From assembly GCA_022822785.1 (NCBI GenBank), contig JAJEAL010000008.1, forward strand, positions 1 to 64,000: a DNA stretch of 64,000 bases. The letters run 5' to 3'. The translations under genes and the position numbers were made by a program. Shown piece after piece: positions 26,305 to 35,055 of this stretch; within the stretch, counting starts at the first letter, position 1, and each line of letters begins with the position of its first letter. Source of the DNA: Candidatus Poribacteria bacterium (lineage in GTDB: Bacteria; Poribacteria; WGA-4E; PCPOR2b). A model generated the notes under the pieces. That model was not told the origin of the DNA and did not search any database. It was given only the letters and a program-made list of their open reading frames with translations.

Positions 26305-27162
26305 CTACCAACGCAACGGTGTTTCAACGAACTGATTGTAACAATCTTCAATGTTGGCTTCAGTCGCACAGCCTTCGTGGATGAGAATCCGAAACCGTTG
26401 CGTCAGACGTTCACCCTGTGCGAGTCCGTAATCCTCCAGCAAAGTGAAGTTGGTCAGAAACGTGCCGTAATTCCGGGTAAAAAATGCGGATGGCGGATTC
26501 GATGGATGGTTCATCAAGGTAACACCGACGGTTTTGCCGGCGACAGCTCCGCTGTAGTCGGTCCAATCGGCGGTCTGGTGCATCGCTTGTTCCTCGTTCC
26601 GTTGCCCATTGGCGTTGAGGATGGTTCCCCCATCTTCCACATCCATCGTATCGGCGACGCGCACCCCGATAAACGCGTGGTTATCCTGTGCAAACCGCAG
26701 ATTCGTTTGGCTCGCAATCAACGTACTTGTCAAGTCAATGATATGGGCATTTTCACCAAGCATGATCGTGAAGTTGCGTTCCTCATCGAGCAGACGGACT
26801 CCCGCCTTTGTTATCCAACCGTTATGTGTGATGACGTGCATCCCGTTTTCGTCGATTTCGGTCTGACACTTTTCCAACACAATATCCCCGAGGTTCGATC
26901 GGGTTGGATTGTTGTCGTGGAAGAAGTTAATTCCATTCACGTCCGCATGCCCGATGAAAATCGATTTGTGATGATTGTACCGGTAGGCACAGGTGGCTGT
27001 TACTTCGCGCCCGCTGGGCGAGTAGACCGGATAGAAATCGGGACGAGATTTGTACATATCGCCGTATTGCGTACAGCCTTTATTGTAGGCGAGGCAAAAT
27101 GTATCGCCGTAATAGAATTTGAAGCGTAGTTCTTCTTCGATGATTCGCGGAACGGTAGCCAT
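26305..27162 (-). CDS. DUF6807 / PmoA-like family protein
   Basis: 285 residues. The family is recognised from FKFYYGDTFCLAYNKGCTQY, RPDFYPVYSPSGREVT, the HHKSIFIGHADVNGINFF segment (about residues 65-82) and the C-terminal VGVTLMNHPSNPP with AFFTRNYG. Despite the PmoA label in databases, these soluble beta-rich proteins are not methane monooxygenase subunits; they occur with carbohydrate-catabolic genes in Planctomycetes- and Poribacteria-like genomes. No signal peptide. Function unknown, perhaps carbohydrate binding or epimerisation. It lies between a repeat block and dnaE on the same strand. Confidence 0.8.
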   Translation of the reverse strand: MATVPRIIEEELRFKFYYGDTFCLAYNKGCTQYGDMYKSRPDFYPVYSPSGREVTATCAYRYNHHKSIFIGHADVNGINFFHDNNPTRSNLGDIVLEKCQTEIDENGMHVITHNGWITKAGVRLLDEERNFTIMLGENAHIIDLTSTLIASQTNLRFAQDNHAFIGVRVADTMDVEDGGTILNANGQRNEEQAMHQTADWTDYSGAVAGKTVGVTLMNHPSNPPSAFFTRNYGTFLTNFTLLEDYGLAQGERLTQRFRILIHEGCATEANIEDCYNQFVETPLRW

Positions 27163-27254
27163 TGGATAGCTCTATTAAGCGCTAAGCGCATGAAACGTGA
27201 TTCGTGAAACGTAAAGATGAGGATTTTTGCATTCGTGCTGTGTTGCACAATCTA

Positions 27255-30200
27255 TCAGACATAGCTCATTGTAGACGAAGGTTTCTCCCCAACACGGGTG
27301 GTGCGATTGCTCGGCTTAACGGACTTGCTGCCGAAGAGTTTTTCAATTTCCGACACCGTTTGAGACGGATACGAGATATTGTATCGTGGCCCGCATTGTG
27401 CGATGACCTCACCATATTTAGGCATCAGTAGACGCAGGATGAGATCGTGGTCGCCTGTCGCGCGTCCGCAGATATTTCGGAGGGCATCCAGTTTTTCTTG
27501 ATTCGTGGCATCGGTTTCAGAGATAGTGACTTCGACCGCCGATGTTAATCGGTCGACGACCGCATCAATGGGCAAAATCTCTTCTGCTAGAATCTGATGG
27601 GTGTCCTCTTCGATTTCGTCATCGCCGCTGCCATTTCGCCGTCGATTTTCGCCGACGTTACCCCGAATCCACACGACTGCGTCTTCCTCTATGGCCTCGC
27701 GTGATTCCTTGTAGGCTTCTGGGAAGACGACCACATCGGTAGTGCCCTCCAAATCCTCGACAACGAGAATCGCCATGGGATCTCCCTTTTTTGTCTTTGT
27801 GAGACGGACTGAGGTGAGTTGACCGGCGGCATATACCTCGGTTCCGTTAGGCGGTTCCCCGAGCGTATGGGAGGTGACGGTAGTATAGTAGTCCATAATG
27901 TCCTCATACTGCTCTAGTGGGTGTCCGGACAGATAGAAACCGAGTTGTTCCTTCTCATTCTTGAGTATATCGGCTTTTGACCATTCTGGCACATCAACCA
28001 GGGTGCTCTGTGTCATGGGCAGCTCTTCAACCGCACCGAAAAGGTCCATTTGCCCTTTCTCCCGGTCTTGCTGCGCGCTTTGAGCGACCTTCATCGTTTG
28101 CTCAAGACCAGCCAGCAGCTGTGCCCGATGTCCATCTAGGTCATCAAACGCGCCTGCCATAATCAGACTTTCAATCGCGCGTTTATTGATTACCTTGGTA
28201 TCTACCCGTTCACAGAAATCCTGTAGCGATTTAAACGAACCGCCCTGTTCTCGCGCTTCAACAATCGCCTCCATAGCGGCTTCGCTGACGTTCTTGACCG
28301 CGGCGAATCCGAACCGGATGTTGTCTCCAACGACGGTAAAATCTTTGCTACTGCTGCTAATATCGGGCGGCAGGACTTGGATAGGCGTTTCGAGGTATGC
28401 GGACAGTTCGCTGCATTCAGCCATATATTTTCGAATCTTGTCGCTGTCACCCGATTCGCCGGTCATCATTGACGCCATGAACTCACGTGGATAGTGTGTC
28501 TTGAGGTAAGCGGTCTGATAGGAGAGAATGGCGTAAGCAACGGTGTGCGATCGGTTAAAAGCGTATCGTCCGAAGGGTTCAAGGTAATCGAACACTTTTT
28601 CGGCATCTTGGGCTTTAATGTTATTGTTGACAGCGCCTTCGATGAATTTTTCGCGTTGCATCTTGAGGACGTCCATTTTTTTCTTGCCCATCGCATCGCG
28701 GAGCACGTCCGCTTCGCCGAGCGTAAAGTTAGCCATGTCTCGTGCGATTTGCATCACCTGTTCCTGATAGATACAGACGCCGTAGGTGTTCTTCAACGCA
28801 TCTTCGAGGGTTGGGTGGAGATATTCGACCTTTTCAACTTTAAGTTTTCTACGGATGAAGCTGTCCATCATCCCGCTGTCAAGGGGGCCGGGACGATAGA
28901 GGGCGGGAATAGGTATGAAATCTTCAAAGTTATTCGGTTTAATCTGCATGATGACCCGGCGCATCCCGGGCGAGGTTTCGAGTTGAAAGAGTCCGCCAAC
29001 GAGTCCGTGACTGATAAGCCCATACGTCTTTTCGTCATCAAAGGGAATTTCCTCAAGTGAGATTTCCCTGCCGTGGTTTTCCTTAATTCGTGCAAGACAA
29101 TCGTACACCTCGCTCAAGGTTCGGAGTCCGAGGAAATCGAATTTGACCATGCCAACATCTTCAAGCATCTTGAGGTCGAATTGTGTTGCGATGCGGTCAT
29201 GCTTATCCTTGAAGAGCGGTACATAGTCGGTCAGGGGACCGTTTGAGAGTACGACCCCGCAGGCATGGATAGAGACGTGCCGCTTCATCCCTTCGATTGA
29301 CTGGGCAATTTCCATCATCTCGGTATTTTCTGATGCCTCGGCGACCTCACGAAACTGTGGGACATCGTTCAACGATTCATCAAGCGTGACACCGGGAATG
29401 GTAGGAATCAGTTGCGTCACGCGCCGAACATCCGGCACAGGCACATCGAGCGCTCTGCCCACATCGGTGACAGCGGCTTTCGCGCCGAAGGTGCTGAATG
29501 TTGCGACCTGTCCAACGCATTCTGCGCCATATTTCTCGGTCAGGTAGTCGATGACAATTTTGCGATGTTCATCTCCGAAGTCGATGTCAATATCGGGCAT
29601 ACTGATCCGGTCGAGGTTGAGGAACCGCTCGAACATGCAGTCATATTTCATTGGCTCGAATGTGGTAACGCCGAGTGCGAAAAGTGCCAAGCTGCCGCCC
29701 GCGGAGCCACGTGCGTTGAGCGGGAAGCCCTGCTCGCGGGCAAAATTGACATAATCCCACACGATTAGCAGGTAACCGGCGTAACCTGTTTTCTGGACAA
29801 TGTCGAGTTCATAGTCGAGTCGTTCCTTCATCTCGGTTGAGAGGTCGCCGTATTTTTCACGGAGCGCGTCGTAGCATAGTTTTTTGAGGTATGAGTCAGC
29901 CGTGTAGCCGTCGGGGACTTCGTATTGCGGCATGATATGCTCGCCGTAATCGAGTTTGAGTTGGCACCGATTCGCGATTTCAACGGTATTGGTAATCGCT
30001 TCGGGCGGGAATCCGGCTAGGGCTTGGTGCATCTCATCAACGTTTTTGAAGTAGAACTGATTCAGGAACCGCATGCGGTCTGCTTCGCTGACTGACCGTT
30101 TCATCTGAATACAGAGCAGCACATCGTGCATTTTGTGGTCGGTACTGTTAAGGTAGTGGCAATCATTGGTTCCGACGAGCGGTAGGTTGTGTTCTTTGGC

Positions 30201-30782
30201 AAGTTCAACCATTATTGGGTAGGCGCTCTCTTCTTCGGGGATGCCGTGATTTTGGACTTCAACGTACAGGTTATCTTTGCCCATGATATCTTGGAGCAGC
30301 CGGAAGTTTTTGACCGCTCCCTCACGCTGATCGGCGGCCAGCAGCGCGGGCACATAACCTTGGATGCAGCCTGTCAAGGCGATAATCCCTTCGTGATGCT
30401 CACGCAAGATTTCCATATCAATGCGGGGTCTTGAGTAGAAGCCTTCTAGGTAAGCGATCGACCCAAGTTTCATGAGATTTTTATATCCGGTCGCATCCTC
30501 CGCGAGCAGTGTCAGGTGGTACGGACTGCCTTGATTTTTGTCACGGTTGTGTCGGCTGCCGGGGGCGACGTACGCTTCACAACCGATAATGGGGTTGACG
30601 CCTTTGTCCTTTGCTTTTTTATAAAAATCCCACGCGCCGAACATGTTGCCGTGGTCCGTCAATGCGACACCGGGTGCACTGTTTTTGTAAGCCCACTCGA
30701 TCATGTCAGAGATTCGACAAGCCCCGTCCAGTAGACTATATTCGCTATGGTTATGAAGATGAACGAACCCAGATTTTGCCAT
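27255..30782 (-). CDS. dnaE: DNA polymerase III alpha subunit
   Basis: Replicative polymerase subunit, 1175 residues from ATG 30782 (AAAGGA upstream), a normal DnaE1 length. The PHP domain opens FVHLHNHSEYSLLDGACRIS, followed by YLEGFYSRPRIDME. The polymerase active site is SMPDIDIDFGDEHR near residue 400, and palm/fingers motifs include IHACGVVLSNGPLTDYVPL and FNRSHTVAYAILSYQTAYLK. The tandem helix-hairpin-helix region and the OB-fold (VYAAGQLTSVRLTKTKKGD) follow, and the C-terminal SETDATNQEKLDALRNICG region is present. The 28 codons before this start are derived from a family B MITE (FPNRTGLACLINSKIYYN) and are rejected. Confidence 0.97.
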   Translation of the reverse strand: MAKSGFVHLHNHSEYSLLDGACRISDMIEWAYKNSAPGVALTDHGNMFGAWDFYKKAKDKGVNPIIGCEAYVAPGSRHNRDKNQGSPYHLTLLAEDATGYKNLMKLGSIAYLEGFYSRPRIDMEILREHHEGIIALTGCIQGYVPALLAADQREGAVKNFRLLQDIMGKDNLYVEVQNHGIPEEESAYPIMVELAKEHNLPLVGTNDCHYLNSTDHKMHDVLLCIQMKRSVSEADRMRFLNQFYFKNVDEMHQALAGFPPEAITNTVEIANRCQLKLDYGEHIMPQYEVPDGYTADSYLKKLCYDALREKYGDLSTEMKERLDYELDIVQKTGYAGYLLIVWDYVNFAREQGFPLNARGSAGGSLALFALGVTTFEPMKYDCMFERFLNLDRISMPDIDIDFGDEHRKIVIDYLTEKYGAECVGQVATFSTFGAKAAVTDVGRALDVPVPDVRRVTQLIPTIPGVTLDESLNDVPQFREVAEASENTEMMEIAQSIEGMKRHVSIHACGVVLSNGPLTDYVPLFKDKHDRIATQFDLKMLEDVGMVKFDFLGLRTLSEVYDCLARIKENHGREISLEEIPFDDEKTYGLISHGLVGGLFQLETSPGMRRVIMQIKPNNFEDFIPIPALYRPGPLDSGMMDSFIRRKLKVEKVEYLHPTLEDALKNTYGVCIYQEQVMQIARDMANFTLGEADVLRDAMGKKKMDVLKMQREKFIEGAVNNNIKAQDAEKVFDYLEPFGRYAFNRSHTVAYAILSYQTAYLKTHYPREFMASMMTGESGDSDKIRKYMAECSELSAYLETPIQVLPPDISSSSKDFTVVGDNIRFGFAAVKNVSEAAMEAIVEAREQGGSFKSLQDFCERVDTKVINKRAIESLIMAGAFDDLDGHRAQLLAGLEQTMKVAQSAQQDREKGQMDLFGAVEELPMTQSTLVDVPEWSKADILKNEKEQLGFYLSGHPLEQYEDIMDYYTTVTSHTLGEPPNGTEVYAAGQLTSVRLTKTKKGDPMAILVVEDLEGTTDVVVFPEAYKESREAIEEDAVVWIRGNVGENRRRNGSGDDEIEEDTHQILAEEILPIDAVVDRLTSAVEVTISETDATNQEKLDALRNICGRATGDHDLILRLLMPKYGEVIAQCGPRYNISYPSQTVSEIEKLFGSKSVKPSNRTTRVGEKPSSTMSYV

Positions 30783-30808
30783 GTTATGTATTCCTTTCCA
30801 GCTCATGT

Positions 30809-31213
30809 TATAGTAGATTTTAGAATTAATGAGACACGCCAAACCGGTGCGGTTAGGAAACCGCACCTACCGGGGGACTTTCCAGCTTACCTAAAAATAA
30901 AGTGTAAAATGTTAAGGGTGTGAAACGTGACACGTTCAAACAGTATAATTTACTAATAGACTTACGCACTTGGATGCTCAAAGTCCGATGAATCTCCGAT
31001 TTATCAGGACAGGCGGGCAACCACAAGGGGTGCCGTTTATAGTCGGGCGGCGCCTGTCGGGACGCGCAATAAATTGCGCTACTACAAACTGAACTGCGTA
31101 ACTCCTAACTATGGTAGATTTTAGAATTACTTAGACACGCCAAACCGGTGCGGTTGGAAACCGCACCTACCGAGGGACAAAAGTGTCCACTGATTTCTCT
31201 AATTCACCATAAA
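30809..31213. repeat. MITE cluster upstream of dnaE: B, C, B
   Basis: The 451-base gap contains three elements and no gene. A family B left half at about 30809-30885 carries the GGTGCGGTTAGGAAACCGCA cargo. A family C element at about 30957-31108 has an inner GCGCAATAAATTGCGC. A complete family B copy at about 31111-31213 has ends TATGGTAGATTTTAGAATTA and CTCTAATTCACCATA, with TA on both sides. The dnaE promoter must lie in or between them. Confidence 0.8.
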
Positions 31214-31233
31214 TAAACTTCTGCTGTCTCGTG

Positions 31234-32163
31234 TTAATGATTATGGTCATCATGGCCATGTGCATTGTGCTGATGTCCGTCGTGGTGATGTATGTCATGG
31301 TGGCTGTGGGTCACATCTCGGCTCAAGAGAAACACAGCTAACAGACCAACAAGGAAAGCCATTGCTCCGATAACCTTATCTCGCGGTGACAGCGTTTCCC
31401 TTACCGAAAGGGCTTGCTGCACCTCCTCTTCGTCGGGATGGGGGTGTTCTGCCTCGGAATGTGGCGCGTGGGCATGTGACGCATGACTGCCCTGAAAAAT
31501 TTCAATTACCACATTCAGCAGCGTACCGGCAGCAAAGGCGGTCAGGTATTCGATAAAGTGACCAAATCCCCCGGTCAAAATTCGTTCCCCAATGACGGCA
31601 CCAATGACCGGCGCAATTGAGAGCGGAAGTAGGCGTCCGACAGTTGTGATAAATGCCAATCGTAAGCTGAACCGCAACCGAGATCCGAAGGGGAGCCGAC
31701 GTCCGATGGTTACAATGAGTGCATTATCGCTGAGAAATACGAGTGTCAGTACAAAGGCAATCGGCAGACGATGTATCAAAATCACAACAGCAAGCCCGGG
31801 GCCGAACGCCTCGGTTTTGCTTGCAACAGCGAGATTAAATCCATCAGTCAGTGCGTGGATGGATAATCCGATTACCGTCAAGTCTGCGGTCCACCGCTGT
31901 ATCGGCAGCCGTGGATTGTGGTGAACGAACCGTTCAATCAGAAAGATGGGCAGAAAACCGGCTGCCATGATGATGATGCTCATCCATCCAAGATTCGCAT
32001 AAAGGTGAGGTATAAGAAAAAAACCGATAAACCCAACAACGGTACTGGCGGTAAATCCTGTGAGTAGTGCGAAAACGATTGTATCTGAACGTAACGTATA
32101 AAAGGCGATTATTGCACCGATGAAAACTGACAGAACCGCTATTGTGAGATAGGTGATAAGCAT
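31234..32163 (-). CDS. ZIP-family metal transporter
   Basis: 309-residue membrane protein with about eight hydrophobic segments, the first at residues 1-25. The ZIP metal site is recognisable: GLSIHALTDGFNLA in the fourth/fifth helices and VILIHRLPIAFVLTL, corresponding to the HxxxD/N and HKxPE motifs, with Glu replaced by Ile-Ala. A His-rich loop (HASHAHAPHSEAEHPHPDEE) lies near residue 235, and the tail is also very His-rich (THSHHDIHHHDGHQHNAHGH). Both are typical zinc-sensing or zinc-binding stretches. Likely moves Zn2+ or another divalent metal; direction cannot be told. Confidence 0.8.
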   Translation of the reverse strand: MLITYLTIAVLSVFIGAIIAFYTLRSDTIVFALLTGFTASTVVGFIGFFLIPHLYANLGWMSIIIMAAGFLPIFLIERFVHHNPRLPIQRWTADLTVIGLSIHALTDGFNLAVASKTEAFGPGLAVVILIHRLPIAFVLTLVFLSDNALIVTIGRRLPFGSRLRFSLRLAFITTVGRLLPLSIAPVIGAVIGERILTGGFGHFIEYLTAFAAGTLLNVVIEIFQGSHASHAHAPHSEAEHPHPDEEEVQQALSVRETLSPRDKVIGAMAFLVGLLAVFLLSRDVTHSHHDIHHHDGHQHNAHGHDDHNH

Positions 32164-32320
32164 CGAGTGTTAGGGTCAGTGCCCCATTCCTTTATATGTA
32201 AGCCCTGCTTATTTCTTTATTGTAACTCAACGACTATGTTTTTGTCACTGAAAATCCGAGAGCAATAAGTCAAACAGTTTATCCTAAAAACCGACAACTT
32301 GAGAGCGGAAGAGCGGTACG

Positions 32321-33691
32321 CTATGCCCCCGCTTTCATGGGATTCCGTCGTCTGCGCTGCGAAACGCCCTTTTCGAGCGTATCCTTGGTGACCACTTCGT
32401 ACAAAATCGCATATTTCCCCTCACGTTTACGGAGAATGCGCCCTAGCCGTTGCATGTATTCCCGGTTACTTCCGCTGCCGCCGAGGATGATCCCGACATT
32501 TGCTTCCGGGACATTGATTCCCTCGTTAAGCACCTTCGATGTGACGATGGCGGGATATTCGCCGGCGTTGAAACGTTCGAGGATACGTTTACGCTCTTTG
32601 GTTTTGGTCTGATGCGTAATTGCCGGCAGCAGATGGCGCATGGAGATACGATAGGCAAAACGGTTGCTGCTGGTGAAGATTAACACTCGATCCTTGCGGT
32701 GCTGCTTCAGTAGGGATTCAAGGAGGTCTAATTTGGCTTCGGCTTCAAGGGCAACGGTTTTAGATTTGTTCAACGCGAGCATCGCCCGGCGCGCGGCTTT
32801 TTCTCGGGTGCTCAGTCGGACAAATTTACCCCACCCGTCTCCAAACAGTTTGAGATTTCGGTCGCGCAGAAAGTCGAGGTAGATTGCTCGCTCACGCGTA
32901 TATTCCTCCCGTTCCGGTTCAGTCAGTTGGACGTATAAGCGAACGGTTTCATACTCTGAGAGGTACTCGCCCTTGAGTTGGTCAATTGACTTTCGGTAGA
33001 CCACCCCACCGATTAGTCGTCGGAGCCGCTCTTCCATTTTGTCCGCCCGTTCATACGTGGCGGTTAAGCCGAGTCGTCGCGAAGCAATACTGAGTTCGGG
33101 GATGTGACTATAACTCGGAGAGGGGAGATGGTGCACCTCATCAAAAATCAGGAACCCGAAACGGTTCCCGTATTCGTTGCTATAGCGATAGGCGCTGTCG
33201 TAAGTGGTAACGGTAATTTCTTGGATCTCGTGGTATCCGCCGCCCAAGATACCGATTTCGATGTCGAACGCGTTGGTCAGTAGGTCATACCATTGGTTGA
33301 GCAGGTCGATGGTCGGCACAATGATGAGTGTGCTGCGCCCAACATATTCGATGGCTTTGAGGGCAAGGAGCGTTTTGCCTGCGCCTGTCGGTAAAACAAC
33401 GGTCCCGAGGCAATCGGCATCGATCCACGCCTGTAATCCCTCCCGTTGATAGTCGTGGAGGTCGAAATCGAGTTTGAGCGTTGGCGTGATGGTTCTGTAT
33501 TTCGGGACGGTTGTCCTGTATTGGACACCGTTTTCGCGCAGCTGCTCCACGGCGATTGGGTAGTGGAGCGCGAGGGCACGCCATTTCTCGACCCGTGCAT
33601 CCCACTCAAAGTGTGGGGGCGGTGCCTCTGTGTTTTCGGCGATAATGGTGCCGTCGTCGTAGCGGAAATAGATTTTCTTTTTTTGGCTCAT
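32321..33691 (-). CDS. XPB-like superfamily 2 DNA helicase
   Basis: 456 residues resembling archaeal and bacterial XPB (Rad25) helicases. Order of features: FDLHDYQREGLQAWIDA (Q-motif region), Walker A LPTGAGKTLLAL near residue 105, VPTIDLLNQWYDLL, LIFDEVHHLPSPSY (DEVH box) near 180, GLTATYERADKMEERL, a Thumb-like insertion with LYVQLTEPEREEYTRER, then LIFTSSNRFAYRI and the motif VI region QRLGRILRKREGKYAILYEV. The nuclease Bax1 (DUF790), the usual partner of such helicases, is not adjacent. Its ATG overlaps the stop of the upstream CPBP protease (ATGA), implying translational coupling. Confidence 0.88.
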   Translation of the reverse strand: MSQKKKIYFRYDDGTIIAENTEAPPPHFEWDARVEKWRALALHYPIAVEQLRENGVQYRTTVPKYRTITPTLKLDFDLHDYQREGLQAWIDADCLGTVVLPTGAGKTLLALKAIEYVGRSTLIIVPTIDLLNQWYDLLTNAFDIEIGILGGGYHEIQEITVTTYDSAYRYSNEYGNRFGFLIFDEVHHLPSPSYSHIPELSIASRRLGLTATYERADKMEERLRRLIGGVVYRKSIDQLKGEYLSEYETVRLYVQLTEPEREEYTRERAIYLDFLRDRNLKLFGDGWGKFVRLSTREKAARRAMLALNKSKTVALEAEAKLDLLESLLKQHRKDRVLIFTSSNRFAYRISMRHLLPAITHQTKTKERKRILERFNAGEYPAIVTSKVLNEGINVPEANVGIILGGSGSNREYMQRLGRILRKREGKYAILYEVVTKDTLEKGVSQRRRRNPMKAGA

Positions 33692-34545
33692 AACTGGTGA
33701 GATTCATCTATAGCGGCATCATGAAGAATCGTATCGCCCGGTTTGCGGAACTGATAGATTAAGAGCGACAGTCCCAATACTACAAACGCAACACCGACAC
33801 AGTCCAACCAGAGGGGTTGGAATCTAATTTTGTCGAATTCACTTGTGAACCCCGGTATCTCCAATCCGAAAAACGCTATCAAGGTTAACGGGAACGCATT
33901 AGCCACTGCATGACCAAAAAAGCACGAGAGCATTGAACGGGTCTCTATGAACCACCAGGCAAACAGCACCCCTAATATAGTCGCCCCGATAAACTGCCAG
34001 GGGTTGAGGTGAAGTAGTCCGAAAAACAGGGCGGAGACTAGGATAGCTTTTCGTGGGCTATAATGGCTCAGGAAGCCACGCAGTATCAACCCTCGGACGA
34101 GCAGCTCTTCGGTTAAAGGGGCAACTACTACGAGAGATATAATTGAACCCCAAAGACTAGTTTCGGCACTCACAAGATCCTTAAGGTAGTCGGTGAACCA
34201 TTCAGGCGGGGGCAGGACGGTTCGTTGCACGTTGTTTATTTCGGAGATGAGGATAGAGCTACCGATAACTGTGATAGCCATCGGAAGAAGCAGGGACGGC
34301 CGGAAGGGTACGAGCGGACCTATTTCACTGAGTGTGGTGTTTGCTCGTTTAAGCCCGCTCCTCAGAACTAGCCCGAAGGCAATCAGGTTAATCAACGCGA
34401 GGACAGCGGGGTGATCAGCGGGTGGGAATCCGATAACCCCTTCAAGAATCCCGGAGAGGATACCCAGCACAAGCATCAGGAAGCAGAGCGATATTAGGAT
34501 CCAGACAGATTGGCGGATATTTGGGTAAGGGTAACCTTCTGTCAT
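33688..34545 (-). CDS. CPBP-family intramembrane metalloprotease
   Basis: 285-residue membrane protein of the Abi/CAAX-protease-like family. The signature motifs are complete: APLTEELLVRGLILRGFL (EExxxR, about residue 150), SALFFGLLHLNPWQF (FxxxH) and SCFFGHAVANAFPL (HxxxN/A). Six or more hydrophobic helices surround them, the first at SVWILISLCFLMLVLGILSG. Family members process prenylated or bacteriocin-related peptides, or serve immunity; the substrate here is unknown. It starts 39 bases after the cupin gene and overlaps the helicase gene by four bases, so a cupin-protease-helicase operon is likely. Confidence 0.88.
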   Translation of the reverse strand: MTEGYPYPNIRQSVWILISLCFLMLVLGILSGILEGVIGFPPADHPAVLALINLIAFGLVLRSGLKRANTTLSEIGPLVPFRPSLLLPMAITVIGSSILISEINNVQRTVLPPPEWFTDYLKDLVSAETSLWGSIISLVVVAPLTEELLVRGLILRGFLSHYSPRKAILVSALFFGLLHLNPWQFIGATILGVLFAWWFIETRSMLSCFFGHAVANAFPLTLIAFFGLEIPGFTSEFDKIRFQPLWLDCVGVAFVVLGLSLLIYQFRKPGDTILHDAAIDESHQL

Positions 34546-34584
34546 GTCAACCGCCGGTCTGCGACGCGTGTGTCTCTTTTGGCA

Positions 34585-35013
34585 TCAGGCATCGGGATTC
34601 GTGTCTTGTGTCTCACTAAAGACCTCCATCCCGGCGGATCCATCGGCGACCTTCCGAATTTGGGTCTCGAAGCCGGGGGGCGAAAGCGCCCACGTAATCC
34701 AGAGCGGCGTATCACCTGTGTTGACAAAGCGGTGTTCGACCTTCGGTGGCAGGTAAATCACCGTTCCCGGTTTCAGGTCTGCCATTTCGTCAGCGACATA
34801 TCCGACACCCTGTCCGCCAAAAACGAAGATAATCTCCTCTGCGTCGGCGTGGGAGTGCCACGGAATTTCGCTGTGGGGATCAATCTCCTCTAAGCCCATC
34901 GAAAAATGTTGTGTATCCACTGTTTTGGGTTCAATACAGGTGTACAGCGTGCGTGGGGCATCTCCCTCAATCCGAACGACTTCTGCATCTTCTTTGTGGA
35001 AAAAGTATCCCAT
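34585..35013 (-). CDS. Cupin-domain protein
   Basis: 142 residues from ATG 35013, which has AAGGAGAA directly upstream; the 13 extra codons of the longer frame are rejected. A single cupin domain is visible: motif 1 is PWHSHADAEEIIFVFGGQG (His-x-His...Glu) and motif 2 is PPKVEHRFVNTGDTPL (His), giving a metal site of three His and one Glu. LKPGTVIYLPP joins them. Could be a small-molecule isomerase, dioxygenase or sugar-binding regulator. First gene of a probable operon with the CPBP protease and XPB-like helicase. Confidence 0.85.
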   Translation of the reverse strand: MGYFFHKEDAEVVRIEGDAPRTLYTCIEPKTVDTQHFSMGLEEIDPHSEIPWHSHADAEEIIFVFGGQGVGYVADEMADLKPGTVIYLPPKVEHRFVNTGDTPLWITWALSPPGFETQIRKVADGSAGMEVFSETQDTNPDA

Positions 35014-35055
35014 CGTATTCTCCTTTTCATGTGTCCAGTGTTGATATTTCACGCA

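Noticed and set aside
26377-27129. 250-codon plus-strand frame
   Set aside because: Antisense to the DUF6807 gene.
28494-29060. 188-codon plus-strand frame
   Set aside because: Antisense to dnaE, which has unmistakable polymerase motifs; composition is that of a shadow frame.
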